Source: Bordetella sp. LUAb4
GTDB lineage: Bacteria; Pseudomonadota; Gammaproteobacteria; Burkholderiales; Burkholderiaceae_B
DNA: 64,000 nt
Assembly (NCBI RefSeq): GCF_021325795.1
Contig: NZ_JAHPZX010000001.1
Coordinates: 248,001-312,000 of the forward strand
Reading direction: 5' to 3'
This document shows positions 26,912-36,410 of this stretch, one piece after another (the first letter of the stretch is position 1; every line of letters begins with the position of its first letter). The translations under genes and the position numbers were made by a program. Under the pieces are notes generated by a model. The model was not told the DNA's origin and did no database searches. It saw nothing but the letters and a program-made list of their open reading frames with translations.

Positions 26912-28138
26912 ATGCTGAACCGGCTGTGGCTGGCCTTCTTCGTCGCCGGCGCGAGCGCCGCCCTGGTGCGCTGGGCGGGGGGCGAACCGCAAGTGTTCGC
27001 CGCCATGATCGCCGCGCTGTTCGACATGGCGCGCCTGTCAGTGGAAATCATGGTGCTGCTGTTCGGCACCTTGACGCTGTGGCTGGGTTTTTTGCGCATC
27101 GCCGAACAGGCCGGCCTGGTCGCCAGCCTGGCGCGTCTGCTGGGTCCCTTGTTCGCGCGCCTGATGCCGGAGGTGCCGCGCGGCCACCCCGCCATCGGCC
27201 TGATCACCCTGAACTTCGCCGCCAACGGCCTGGGCCTGGACAATGCCGCCACGCCTATCGGCCTGCGCGCGATGCGTGAATTGCAATCGCTCAATTCCAC
27301 GCCCGAACGCGCCAGCAATGCGCAGATCCTCTTCCTGGTCTTGAATGCCTCGTCACTGACGCTGTTGCCGGTGACGATCTTCATGTTCCGCGCCCAGCAG
27401 GGCGCCAGCGATCCCACCCTGGTATTCCTGCCCATCCTGCTGGCGACCTGCGCGTCCACCCTGGCCGGTCTGCTGGCCGTGGCGTTCTGCCAGCGGCTGC
27501 GCCTGCACGACCCCGTGGTGCTGGCCTGGCTGGGCGCCACGGCGCTGTTGCTGGGCGGCTTCTGCGCCATCCTAGCCAGCCTGTCCGCCAGCGCCATCAA
27601 CGCGCTGTCCTCGCTGCTGGGCAACCTGACCCTGTTCGGCATCATCATGGCCTTCCTGCTGGTCGGCGCGTGGAAAAAAGTCGCGCTGTACGACAGCTTC
27701 ATCGAAGGCGCGCGCCAGGGCTTCGACATCGCCCGCGATCTGCTGCCCTACCTGGTGGCCATGCTTTGTGCCGTCGGCGTGCTGCGCGCGTCGGGCGCGC
27801 TGGACTTCGCGCTCGACGGCATACGCTGGCTGGCCCATACCGCCGGCTGGGACGCGCGCTTCGTCGATGCCTTACCCACGGCCCTGGTCAAGCCCTTCTC
27901 CGGCAGCGCGGCGCGCGCCATGATGCTGGACACCATGTCGCACTTCGGCGTGGACAGCTTCCCCGCCCTATTGGCCGCCACCATGCAGGGCAGCACCGAA
28001 ACCACCTTCTACGTCCTGGCCGTGTATTTCGGTGCCGTCGGCATCCGCCGCGCACGCCACGCCGTGGGATGCGCGCTGCTGGCGGATCTGGCGGGCGTGC
28101 TGGCGTCGATCGCCGTGTGCTACTGGTTCTTCGGTTAG
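26912..28138 (+). CDS. Fused SpmA/SpmB-like (nucleoside recognition/Gate domain) membrane protein
   Basis: A 408-residue polytopic inner-membrane protein. The N-terminal half resembles SpmA (VEIMVLLFGTLTLWLGFLRIAEQAGL and NFAANGLGLDNAATPIG); the C-terminal half resembles SpmB (SFIEGARQGFDIARDLLPYLVAM and GSTETTFYVLAVYFGAVG). In Bacillus these are separate spore-maturation proteins; in Gram-negatives the fused form is of unknown function and probably transports something. The NG.GLDNAATP segment is the most conserved part. The start is the ATG 30 bases after def, with AAGGAG about 15 bases upstream. Confidence 0.85.
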   Translation: MLNRLWLAFFVAGASAALVRWAGGEPQVFAAMIAALFDMARLSVEIMVLLFGTLTLWLGFLRIAEQAGLVASLARLLGPLFARLMPEVPRGHPAIGLITLNFAANGLGLDNAATPIGLRAMRELQSLNSTPERASNAQILFLVLNASSLTLLPVTIFMFRAQQGASDPTLVFLPILLATCASTLAGLLAVAFCQRLRLHDPVVLAWLGATALLLGGFCAILASLSASAINALSSLLGNLTLFGIIMAFLLVGAWKKVALYDSFIEGARQGFDIARDLLPYLVAMLCAVGVLRASGALDFALDGIRWLAHTAGWDARFVDALPTALVKPFSGSAARAMMLDTMSHFGVDSFPALLAATMQGSTETTFYVLAVYFGAVGIRRARHAVGCALLADLAGVLASIAVCYWFFG

Positions 28139-28148
28139 CAAAATCCGG

Positions 28149-28418
28149 CTAGGAAAACTTCGGCCCCCGCCGCAGCCGGATCGGACCATGATCGATCCGG
28201 GCGGGAGGCACGACAGCATCGCCTTGCGTGATGACGACGATGCCAGCGCGGGCCAGCCGCGCGGCCACTTGCCTGACAGCGGGCATGGCCTCGCGCCATG
28301 CGCCTTCGTCGCCGGCCAGCGTACGCGCGACGTCGGAAGGGCAGATCGATGATGTCTCGGCGCGGTGGCGCAGCAGATCGAGCAGGCACTGCTCGATGTC
28401 GTGATCCGAGACGGACAT
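28149..28418 (-). CDS. DUF3253 family small protein
   Basis: An 89-residue protein with the DUF3253 pattern: CLLDLLRHRAETSSICPSDVART, AMPAVRQVAARLARAGIVVITQ and a C-terminal GPIRLRRG. The fold is predicted to be winged-helix-like, but no function is known. It lies 36 bases downstream of pyk on the same strand and may be read from it. Confidence 0.8.
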   Translation of the reverse strand: MSVSDHDIEQCLLDLLRHRAETSSICPSDVARTLAGDEGAWREAMPAVRQVAARLARAGIVVITQGDAVVPPARIDHGPIRLRRGPKFS

Positions 28419-28454
28419 GGCCCAGGCCCCTGCGCTAGCGCGTGCGACAGCGCA

Positions 28455-29897
28455 TCACTCCACCGCCAACAGCTTCATCCCGTTGGTGCCGCCGCTGTCG
28501 CGGTAGAAATCGCCCTTGGTCAGGATGACCCAATCGCCCGCCTCCACGCGGCCGCGGCGCTTGAGCTCGCCGATGGCGGCATCGCTCAGGTCAGCGGGAT
28601 CGTAGGCCGACGGATCGAAGGGAATGGTCGACACGCCACGGAACATGGCCACGCGATTCTGCGTGAAATTATGCGGGCTGTAGCAATAGATGGGCACGCC
28701 GGAGCGGATGCGCGACATGATCAGCGGCGTGTGGCCGCTTTCGGTCAAGGCGATGATGGCCTTGATGCCAGGAAAGTGATTGGCCGCGTACATCGCCGCC
28801 AGCGCGATGGTTTCATCGCAGCGCGAGAAGGTCTCGCCCAGACGGTGATGCGAATGCGTCGAGGTGGGATGCTTTTCCGCGCCCAGGCAGACGCGCGCCA
28901 TCGCCTCCACCGCTTCCACCGGATACTCGCCGGACGCGCTTTCGGCCGACAGCATTACAGCGTCGGTGTAATCCAGCACCGCGTTCGACACGTCCGATAC
29001 TTCGGCCCGCGTGGGCACCGGGCTGGAGATCATCGACTCCATCATCTGGGTTGCCGTGATGACTACTTTATTCAACGTGCGCGAGTGCTGGATGATGCGC
29101 TTCTGTATGCCCACCAGTTCCGCATCGCCCACCTCCACGCCCAGGTCGCCGCGCGCCACCATGACGCCGTCGCTGGCGCGTATCAGCGCATCCAGCGCTT
29201 CGTCGTCGGCCACCGCTTCGGCTCGCTCGATCTTGGCGATGATCCAGGCCTCGCTCCCCGCGGCACGCACCAGCTCGCGAGCTTCGTCGATGTCCGAGCC
29301 ATAGCGCGGGAAGGACACGGCGATATAGTCCAGCTTCAATTCGGCCGCCACCTTGATGTCGGCACGATCCTTGTCGGTCAGGCTGGGCGCGGACAAGCCG
29401 CCGCCACGCCGGTTGATCCCTTTGTTGTTCGACAGCGGTCCGCCCACCATCACCGTGGTGTGCACCGAATCGATGTCGACGCTATCCACCCGCAGCACCA
29501 CGCGGCCGTCGTCCAGCAGCAGCTCATCACCCGGCCGGCAGTCCTGCACCAGCTCTGGATAATCGATACCGACGATGTTCTCGTCCCCTTCTTCCGACGG
29601 ATGGCTGTTCGATAGCGTGAACGTCGCGCCCACGCGCAACGTCACCTTGCGGTCCTTGAAACGCGCGATGCGTATCTTCGGTCCCTGCAGATCCCCCATC
29701 AAGGCGACGAAACGCCCCTGTTTCTCCGCGGCCTCGCGCACCAGTTGCGCGCGCTGGCGGTGGTCATCCGCTTCGCCGTGCGAAAAATTCAGCCGGGCCA
29801 CATCCATGCCGGCACGCACCAGCGCTTCGATGCGTTCGGGACTGGACGTGGCGGGCCCAAGAGTGGCAACGATTTTGGTGCGACGCAGCACTGCCAT
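28455..29897 (-). CDS. pyk: Pyruvate kinase
   Basis: A 480-residue glycolytic enzyme making pyruvate and ATP from phosphoenolpyruvate. Signature regions are RRTKIVATLGPATSSPERI, DVARLNFSHG, the active-site IIAKIERAEAV (catalytic Lys), VARGDLGVEV and ATQMMESMI, then the effector-domain FTQNRVAMFRGV. The ATG giving MAVLRRTKIVATLG is used; 38 open codons upstream are unrelated. It is divergent from the glycerate kinase gene, whose product feeds 2-phosphoglycerate into the same pathway. Confidence 0.97.
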   Translation of the reverse strand: MAVLRRTKIVATLGPATSSPERIEALVRAGMDVARLNFSHGEADDHRQRAQLVREAAEKQGRFVALMGDLQGPKIRIARFKDRKVTLRVGATFTLSNSHPSEEGDENIVGIDYPELVQDCRPGDELLLDDGRVVLRVDSVDIDSVHTTVMVGGPLSNNKGINRRGGGLSAPSLTDKDRADIKVAAELKLDYIAVSFPRYGSDIDEARELVRAAGSEAWIIAKIERAEAVADDEALDALIRASDGVMVARGDLGVEVGDAELVGIQKRIIQHSRTLNKVVITATQMMESMISSPVPTRAEVSDVSNAVLDYTDAVMLSAESASGEYPVEAVEAMARVCLGAEKHPTSTHSHHRLGETFSRCDETIALAAMYAANHFPGIKAIIALTESGHTPLIMSRIRSGVPIYCYSPHNFTQNRVAMFRGVSTIPFDPSAYDPADLSDAAIGELKRRGRVEAGDWVILTKGDFYRDSGGTNGMKLLAVE

Positions 29898-30022
29898 GGT
29901 GGATCCTCGTGTGGTTGGGCAAGCGTCATATGGTACGCCTACATGCCCGCGCGCTCTATGACGGCACGCGGGTATGATGACGCGGCAGAAAATTTTCTCC
30001 TCATCGCGCAACGAGACCGCAC

Positions 30023-31177
30023 GTGAAAATCGTCATCGCTCCCGACTCCTTCAAAGAAAGCCTGTCCGCGCCCGACACGGCCGCCGCCATCGCGCGCGGT
30101 GTACGTGCAGCCTGCCCCACTGCCGAGATCGTCTGCGTGCCCATGGCCGACGGCGGCGAAGGCACGGTCGCCGCGGTATTGCAGGCGACCCAGGGGCAAT
30201 GGCGCAGCACGCGTGTCAGCGACGCGCTGGGCGAGCCGGTCGATGCCGCCTGGGGCTGGATCGAGGGCCACGCTCGGTTGCCCCATACCGCCGTCATTGA
30301 AATGGCCGCGGCGGCAGGCCTGGAGCACGTGCCGCCGGCGCGACGCGATCCGCTGCGCGCCACCAGCCACGGCGTGGGCGAACTGCTGCGCGCCGCACTG
30401 GACGCCGGCGCGCAACGCATCATCCTGGGGCTGGGCGGATCGGCCACCAATGACGCCGGCGCCGGCCTGCTGACGGCCCTGGGCCTGCGCATCCTGGCCG
30501 CCGATGGCAGCGCCTTGGAAGCGGGCGGCGGCGCGTTGGCGCGGGCCGTCAGGCTGGATGCCAGCGGCCTGGACCCGCGTCTGGCGCATACCCTCATCGA
30601 GGTAGCTTGCGACGTCGACAATCCCTTGTGCGGCCCCAAGGGCGCGTCGGCGGTCTTCGGCCCGCAGAAAGGCGCGACACCGCAACAGGTGGCTGAACTG
30701 GATGCCGCCTTGACGGTCTTCGCCGATCTCTGCGCCGGCACCCTAGGCCGCGACGAACGTGATGCCCCGGGGGCTGGCGCCGCTGGCGGCCTGGGCTTCG
30801 CGGCGCATGCCTTTCTGGGCGCGCGCTTCCGGCCTGGCGTGGAACTGGTGGCGGAATTGGGGGGCCTGGCGCAGGCCATGCAGGGTGCCGACCTGGCCTT
30901 CACCGGCGAGGGCCGGATGGACGAGCAGACCTTGCACGGGAAAACGCCGGCCGGTGTCGCCCGCATCGGCAAGGCAGCCGGCGTGCCGGTCGTGGCCCTG
31001 GCGGGATCGCTGGGTGCCGGCTATGAACGCTTGAACGAAGTCGGCATCGTCGCCGCTTTCAGCCTGGCGCCGGGGCCGATCACATTGGAGCAAGCCTGCG
31101 CCCGCGCGGCGGAACTGCTGGCGGAGCGGGCCCGCGATGTGACGCGCCTGTTCCTGGCGGGGCACCGCTCAACGTGA
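30023..31177 (+). CDS. Glycerate 2-kinase
   Basis: A 384-residue class II-type glycerate kinase (GarK/GlxK family), forming 2-phosphoglycerate from D-glycerate. It starts with GTG: MKIVIAPDSFKESLSAPDTA is the family N-terminus. Further hallmarks are VPMADGGEGTVAAVL, LGLGGSATNDAGAG, GAAGGLGFAAHAFLGA and FTGEGRMDEQTLHGKTP. The divergent position opposite pyk suggests shared control of lower glycolysis by glycerate or tartronate metabolism. No hydroxypyruvate or tartronate reductase is in view. Confidence 0.93.
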   Translation: MKIVIAPDSFKESLSAPDTAAAIARGVRAACPTAEIVCVPMADGGEGTVAAVLQATQGQWRSTRVSDALGEPVDAAWGWIEGHARLPHTAVIEMAAAAGLEHVPPARRDPLRATSHGVGELLRAALDAGAQRIILGLGGSATNDAGAGLLTALGLRILAADGSALEAGGGALARAVRLDASGLDPRLAHTLIEVACDVDNPLCGPKGASAVFGPQKGATPQQVAELDAALTVFADLCAGTLGRDERDAPGAGAAGGLGFAAHAFLGARFRPGVELVAELGGLAQAMQGADLAFTGEGRMDEQTLHGKTPAGVARIGKAAGVPVVALAGSLGAGYERLNEVGIVAAFSLAPGPITLEQACARAAELLAERARDVTRLFLAGHRST

Positions 31178-31213
31178 GAACGTGGCCCGGTGCTTGACCG
31201 GCAGGGTAGGAAT

Positions 31214-31242
31214 AAAGGGAATTTCTAAAGAAATTCCCTTTT
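31214..31242. terminator. Bidirectional terminator between glycerate kinase and rsmA
   Basis: AAAGGGAATTTC and its perfect complement enclose a TAAA loop; T-runs form on both strands. The flanking genes are convergent. Confidence 0.85.
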
Positions 31243-31286
31243 GACTTGTGGAGATGTCGAACTGGAAGCCGGAAGTACTTTGAAGT

Positions 31287-32105
31287 TCAAGCATCCAGCT
31301 CGGCGCTATGCGGCCGCGACGGCCCCACCAGGCCGGCGGCCTGCAGTGCATCGGCCAAGGCGATGAAACGCTCGACCTGCACTTCTTCGGCACGCGCCGT
31401 CGGGGCGATACCCAGTTCGTCCCAAGGAATCACGGCGGCCCAGTCGCCCAAGGCGCGGCGCAGCATCTTGCGGCGTTGCGCGAAGGCCTTGGCCACCACC
31501 TGTTCCAAGGCCGCCTCGCTGCGCGGGCGCGGCCGCTCGGCCGGCAGGGGCACCATGCGCACCACCGCCGACACCACGCGCGGCGGCGGGTCGAACGCTT
31601 CGGGCGGTACGTCGAACAACTTGTCCATGCGATAGCGCGACTGCAGCATCACCGACAAGCGGCCGTAATCGGCCGACGACGGCGTCGCCACCATCCGGTC
31701 GATCACTTCGCGTTGCAGCATGAAATGCTGATCGCGCACGTGGTCCGCGGCCGCCATCAGATGAAACAGCAAGGGACTGGAGATGTTGTAGGGCAGATTG
31801 CCCACCACCCGCAGTCCCGCACCGAAGGCCGCGAAATCGACCGTCAGCGCATCCGCTTCGACGACTTCCAGGCGCTCGGCCGGGTACTTGCCGCGCAAGC
31901 GCTGCGCCAGGTCCCGGTCGATTTCCACCACCGTCAGCCGGTCTGTCTGCGCCAGCAAGGGCGCGGTCAGCGCGGACAGGCCGGGGCCGATCTCCACCAA
32001 CCTGTCCCCGCGCGCGGGCGCAATGGCCCGCACGATTCCATCGATCACACTTTCATCAACCAGGAAATGCTGGCCGAACCGCTTGCGAGCCTGATGCCGC
32101 GTCAT
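31287..32105 (-). CDS. rsmA: 16S rRNA (adenine1518/1519-N6)-dimethyltransferase
   Basis: A 272-residue KsgA that dimethylates the two adenines near the 3' end of 16S rRNA during 30S maturation. The start [22 protein letters not shown], the SAM motif [23 protein letters not shown] and the catalytic [14 protein letters not shown] are all present. The frame is open 56 codons further upstream, but these overlap surA. It follows surA by 19 bases; in E. coli pdxA lies between, and here it is absent. Confidence 0.96.
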   Translation of the reverse strand: MTRHQARKRFGQHFLVDESVIDGIVRAIAPARGDRLVEIGPGLSALTAPLLAQTDRLTVVEIDRDLAQRLRGKYPAERLEVVEADALTVDFAAFGAGLRVVGNLPYNISSPLLFHLMAAADHVRDQHFMLQREVIDRMVATPSSADYGRLSVMLQSRYRMDKLFDVPPEAFDPPPRVVSAVVRMVPLPAERPRPRSEAALEQVVAKAFAQRRKMLRRALGDWAAVIPWDELGIAPTARAEEVQVERFIALADALQAAGLVGPSRPHSAELDA

Positions 32106-32124
32106 GAAGTGCTTCCTCGCCGGC

Positions 32125-33732
32125 TCAACGGTCAGCCTTTTCGCGCTGAACCTGCTTTTCCAGGCGATTGTCGATATAGGCCTGATCGTGCAATTGATCC
32201 AGCCAGTCCTCGAACGCGGGTTCGGAACGACGTTCGAACAGAATGCGGCGCGCCTGCATGCGCTGCATTTCATCCGCCACGTCCTTCTCGCGGCGTTCCA
32301 GCACCTGGATCAGGTGCCAGCCGAACGGCGACTGGATGGGTTCGCTGATCTCGTTGATTTTCAGGGCGTTCATCGCCGCCTCGAAAGGCGGCACGGTTTC
32401 GCCCGGGCTCAACCAGCCCAGATCGCCGCCCTGCGGCGCGGTGGCGTCTTGCGAGTTCTGCCGCGCCAAGGTGGCGAAGTCCTCGCCGCCCGTGGTGATG
32501 CGCTGGCGCAGCAGCTCCAGGCGCTGACGCGCCTGCGCGTCATTGACCACCGTCGACGTCTTGATCAGGATGTGGCGCGCGTGCGTCTGCGTCACTTGCA
32601 TCGGACCTTGCGGCGCGCCGAGTCCCGGTTGCTGCTGCGGCATGGCCTGCGGCGCCGGCGCGGGCGCGGGGGCAGGTCCGGACGCAGCGCCGCCGGCGCG
32701 ATCCAGCACCTTCAGAATATGGAAACCGTTGCCGCTCTGGATGATGCCGGACACCTGCCCCTTGGGCAGGTTGGCCACGGCACGCACGAACAGGTCGGGC
32801 CAGCCGTCCAGGGGCCGCACGCCCATGGCACCGCCCTGCAAGGCCTCGGGACCATCGGACGCCGCCGCCGCCACGCTGGCGAAATCGCTGCCGCCCTTGA
32901 CGCGGGCCAGCAGGTCTTCGGCCTTCTTGCGCAGCACGGACACCTGCTCGGTGGTCGAACCGTCCGGCACGCGCACCAGAATCTGCGCCAAGGCGATCCG
33001 ATCGGAGGACGCGGCGGCAGCCGCCTGCTGCTGTTCGGGCGCCGGGCCCTGGCTCTGCTGCAAGGGCGCGCTGGCCGGCGCACCACCGCGGCGGCGCTGC
33101 TGTTCCTTCAGATACGCATCGACTTCAGCGTCGGAGATCACGATATTGGCGTCGACGGTGCGCGAACGCAGGCGATCGGACAAGACTTCGTCGGCGATAT
33201 TGCGCCGATATGCTTCCCAGGTGATGCCGCTTTTTTCGACTTCCTTGCGCAACTGGTCCATCGTGATCTTGTTGCGCGAGGCAACCGAGTTGATGGCCTG
33301 GTCGACCGTGGCCTGGTCGACCTTGATGTTCATGCGCGCGGCTTCCTGGCGTTGCAGGCGCTGCATGATCAGGCGTTGCAGCACCTGGCGCTGCAGCACG
33401 TCCTGCGGCGGCAACTGGATCTTCTGGCGGGTCAGGTCACCCGCGGCCGCCTGGGTGGCGTCGCGCACTTCGCGCAGGGTGATCACGTCCTTGTTGACCA
33501 CCGCGGCAATGCCGTCGGCGAACTGCTCGGGCGGCGGTGCCGGCGTAGCGTCCTGTGCCGCTGCGGCCGGCTTGCCGCGCGAGGCCGGAGCCGTTGCCGA
33601 GGATTTGGCCGCGCCCTTGGCGGGCGCGTCGGCGGACCAGGCCGGCGACGGCGCCGCGGCATAGAGCGCCACCAGGGCTGCGGACAGAGCGCCGCGCCAG
33701 GCGGCACGGGGGGCAAACACACTACGCATCAT
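32125..33732 (-). CDS. surA: Periplasmic chaperone / peptidyl-prolyl isomerase SurA
   Basis: A 535-residue periplasmic protein that escorts outer-membrane proteins to the Bam machinery. It has a signal peptide (to PAWSADAP), a disordered Ala/Pro-rich stretch (about 35-70), the SurA N-terminal domain beginning [13 protein letters not shown], and two parvulin domains. The first ends near [11 protein letters not shown], the second covers [10 protein letters not shown] to [12 protein letters not shown]. Proline/glutamine-rich inserts between domains make it about 100 residues longer than E. coli SurA (428). ATG 33732 overlaps the lptD TGA as ATGA, so translation is probably coupled to lptD, whose product is a SurA client. 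Confidence 0.95.
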   Translation of the reverse strand: MMRSVFAPRAAWRGALSAALVALYAAAPSPAWSADAPAKGAAKSSATAPASRGKPAAAAQDATPAPPPEQFADGIAAVVNKDVITLREVRDATQAAAGDLTRQKIQLPPQDVLQRQVLQRLIMQRLQRQEAARMNIKVDQATVDQAINSVASRNKITMDQLRKEVEKSGITWEAYRRNIADEVLSDRLRSRTVDANIVISDAEVDAYLKEQQRRRGGAPASAPLQQSQGPAPEQQQAAAAASSDRIALAQILVRVPDGSTTEQVSVLRKKAEDLLARVKGGSDFASVAAAASDGPEALQGGAMGVRPLDGWPDLFVRAVANLPKGQVSGIIQSGNGFHILKVLDRAGGAASGPAPAPAPAPQAMPQQQPGLGAPQGPMQVTQTHARHILIKTSTVVNDAQARQRLELLRQRITTGGEDFATLARQNSQDATAPQGGDLGWLSPGETVPPFEAAMNALKINEISEPIQSPFGWHLIQVLERREKDVADEMQRMQARRILFERRSEPAFEDWLDQLHDQAYIDNRLEKQVQREKADR

Positions 33733-36218
33733 TCGTACCTTTCAAAACTGGTCCCGGGCTGCACGGGCGGCGTCGTCGGCTCATAGCCGGGAATATTTTT
33801 CTTCATCAACTTCAGCGGATCGGTGCCCAGGGAGCCCAGGCCCGTCAGTTCAAGCTGGAAGAAGAAAGCGTTGTTCACGTCGTTGTCGGACACAGCATAA
33901 CGCTGGAACACGAAACGGCTGGTCCAGCAGCAATCGCCCTTGTACTCCAGGCCGGCGATGGCCTGGGTCACGCGGCGCCGGGCCGGATCGCCCGTAAGAG
34001 GGTCGGTAACCCCGTCGCCCGCTCGCATCGAGTAGTCGATGCGTCCCACGCCGGACCAGCGGCTGGTGAACGGCCACTGGAAAGCCAGGCTGACCTGGTT
34101 CTGTCCCGCGGGCAGATAATTGGTGTAACCGGTGGTCGTCTGCGGATCGCGCTGGTAGCGGTAAGACAGCGACACCGACGTGGCGCGCTGCGGCGACCAG
34201 CGCGCCCCGATCAAGCCCCGCGAAAAGCGCGAGTCATAGGGGTTCCATTGCCCTTCCACCGTGGCCGACAAGGTGTCAGTCAGGGCCGCGGTGGCGGCGC
34301 CGAGATACGCCGAGCGCATGTCGTCGCGGGGTTTCTCTCCAGGCAGCGTAACGTTCTGGTCCTCGAAGTAGAACTGTTGGCCTAGCGACAGGGAAGCCCG
34401 TTCGAAACCGGAATTCGCATCCAGCCAGCGCGTGGTCAGGGCCGCGGTCAGCTGATTGGCATTGGCAATGCGATCCCAGCCGCCCGAATAAATATTCTCT
34501 TCGAAGGCCTGCGAGAAGCTGAAGTCCGCCAGCGATGTATCGTAGACGGGCATCTTCGACTGATCCCGATACGGCACGCGCAGGTAAAACAGGCGCGGTT
34601 CCAAGGTCTGGGTCGCCGCGTTGCCGAACAGGGTCGTGTCACGCTCGAACGTCATGCCCGCGTCGAGCGACATGATAGGCAAGGTGCGCGACGCGCTGCG
34701 GGGATAGTTGTAGGCGCCCGCGCCGAAGCCATTGTTATCGTTGGGATGCCAGTCGGTGTTCTGGTACTGCGTGAAATTCAAGCCGACCTTGGGCGTGATA
34801 TACCAGCCTGGACGCACGATCGGATACGCGATGGTGGGATACATCATCAAGCGGTCGCCGTCCGGACCGTTGTGCGTATCCAGGAACAGGGGCCGCGAAA
34901 AGCGGGTCGCCGTGCTGGTGTATTCGAGGTCGAACCCGTTCAAGTCATAACGCTGCCCGTTCAAGGAGAGTTCGGGCACCTTGTCATAGGGCGGCAAAAT
35001 CGCTGTCGAGTCGGGATCCTGCAGGGTGCGGTACTTGTAGACCTGCACATACGACTGCCAATACTGATTATTCCAGCCCACCATGCCCTGACGCGGCAAA
35101 TACGTCTGCGAGGCGTCGTTCAGCCCGATGGAGGCGAAGTCCCGGAAATAATTGCCGTCCGACACGCCGGACACATTCCAGCTGGTATAGAAACCATTGC
35201 CCAGCGTCTGGAAGTGCTTGGTGGTGTACAGATAGCGGCTTTCACCGGTCTGGCTGTCGTTGGCCAGATAGGTCCCCATCAGGATACCGCTATAGGTCGG
35301 ACCGAGATAACGGAACTCACCGCCCAACTGCGGACCACGCTTGCTCAGATAGCGCGGCGTCAAGGTCAGATCGTAATTGGGCGCCAGGTTGAAGTAATAC
35401 GGCACCTGCAGATCGAAACCGCTGCGGCTGGTCGACCCGTAGGTCGGCGTCAGGAAGCCGGACTTGCGCTCTTTCTTGACCGGGAAGGTCATGTAAGGCC
35501 ACGCCAGGATGGGCGTGTCCTTGAAATACAGCACGCCGTTGCGCGCCAAACCTTCGTTTTCGTCGAAATCCAGGTCCATCGAGGAGGCCTTGATGTACCA
35601 CGCCGGATTTTCGCAACCGCAGCCCGTGTACGTGACCTGCTGCAGGCGCATGGTGGAGCGGCTGAAGATATCCGCATGTTCCGCCTGCGCGCGGCCGCCG
35701 GATGCGCCGAGCCAGAAGTCGGGTTGGCTGAGGGCGCCCGTATTGGTGTCGACGTTGTAGCTCATGGCCGGGCCGATCGCCAGCGAACCATCACGCAGCA
35801 GACGGGCGTGGCCCTCGCTGGTGGCGACCCCTTCCATGCGACGGTACTTGATCGTGTCGCCCTTGATGATGGTGTCCATGCGACGCACTTCGGCGTTGCC
35901 CGTCATCGTCATGTTGGAATCGGGATCGCCGTTGATCTGGTCGGCCTGCATGAAACCGGGCAGGTTGTCGCCGTCGACCCGATGCACCCGCAAGCCGGTG
36001 GAGCTGCGCAGGCCGGTACCACTGTCTTTCATGCCCATGACCTGCACCGAGTTCGACCCGGCTGTGGGAGGGGCCGCCTTGGCCTTATCCTTGGCAGTCT
36101 GCTTGGACAGCGACTTGGACGTTGCCTTGTTCAAGTTGTTGACGGACGAGTCCGTGGGAACTTGCGCCTGGGCGGCCGCGGCCGCGCCAGCAAGGAATAG
36201 GATCAACCACCGGACCAT
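33729..36218 (-). CDS. lptD: LPS-assembly outer-membrane protein LptD
   Basis: An 829-residue barrel that, with LptE, inserts lipopolysaccharide into the outer leaflet. It has a signal peptide (MVRWLILFLAGAAAAAQAQ), an N-terminal OstA jellyroll domain (about 110-240: INGDPDSNMTMTGNAEVRR, YNVDTNTG) and a C-terminal barrel. The disulfide cysteines are C200 and C202 (GCGC) and the adjacent pair C763-C764 (GDCCW). The spacing of the first two is closer than in E. coli (C31 and C173). The frame stays open 371 codons upstream, but that is the opposite strand of amgK and not family sequence. A GTG two codons before the ATG is an alternative start. Confidence 0.95.
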   Translation of the reverse strand: MVRWLILFLAGAAAAAQAQVPTDSSVNNLNKATSKSLSKQTAKDKAKAAPPTAGSNSVQVMGMKDSGTGLRSSTGLRVHRVDGDNLPGFMQADQINGDPDSNMTMTGNAEVRRMDTIIKGDTIKYRRMEGVATSEGHARLLRDGSLAIGPAMSYNVDTNTGALSQPDFWLGASGGRAQAEHADIFSRSTMRLQQVTYTGCGCENPAWYIKASSMDLDFDENEGLARNGVLYFKDTPILAWPYMTFPVKKERKSGFLTPTYGSTSRSGFDLQVPYYFNLAPNYDLTLTPRYLSKRGPQLGGEFRYLGPTYSGILMGTYLANDSQTGESRYLYTTKHFQTLGNGFYTSWNVSGVSDGNYFRDFASIGLNDASQTYLPRQGMVGWNNQYWQSYVQVYKYRTLQDPDSTAILPPYDKVPELSLNGQRYDLNGFDLEYTSTATRFSRPLFLDTHNGPDGDRLMMYPTIAYPIVRPGWYITPKVGLNFTQYQNTDWHPNDNNGFGAGAYNYPRSASRTLPIMSLDAGMTFERDTTLFGNAATQTLEPRLFYLRVPYRDQSKMPVYDTSLADFSFSQAFEENIYSGGWDRIANANQLTAALTTRWLDANSGFERASLSLGQQFYFEDQNVTLPGEKPRDDMRSAYLGAATAALTDTLSATVEGQWNPYDSRFSRGLIGARWSPQRATSVSLSYRYQRDPQTTTGYTNYLPAGQNQVSLAFQWPFTSRWSGVGRIDYSMRAGDGVTDPLTGDPARRRVTQAIAGLEYKGDCCWTSRFVFQRYAVSDNDVNNAFFFQLELTGLGSLGTDPLKLMKKNIPGYEPTTPPVQPGTSFERYE

Positions 36219-36410
36219 GCGCACGTATGAAGAAACCTGAAAAAATGGGATGACAGTCGGGCACGGAACGACCATGCGTTCCCTCGCCCACCGCGGGGGC
36301 CGGCCATCCGGCGACCCGGTATTATAGAGAAGCCGCGCGGCGTTGCGACTCCCCCGTAAAATGGCGGGATACGCGATTAAAACAGCAATCTTCCTCCAGG
36401 TCGCCTCCTC

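Noticed and set aside
34746-36200. A 484-codon open frame antisense to lptD
   Set aside because: No recognisable motif; typical mirror frame of the codon pattern.
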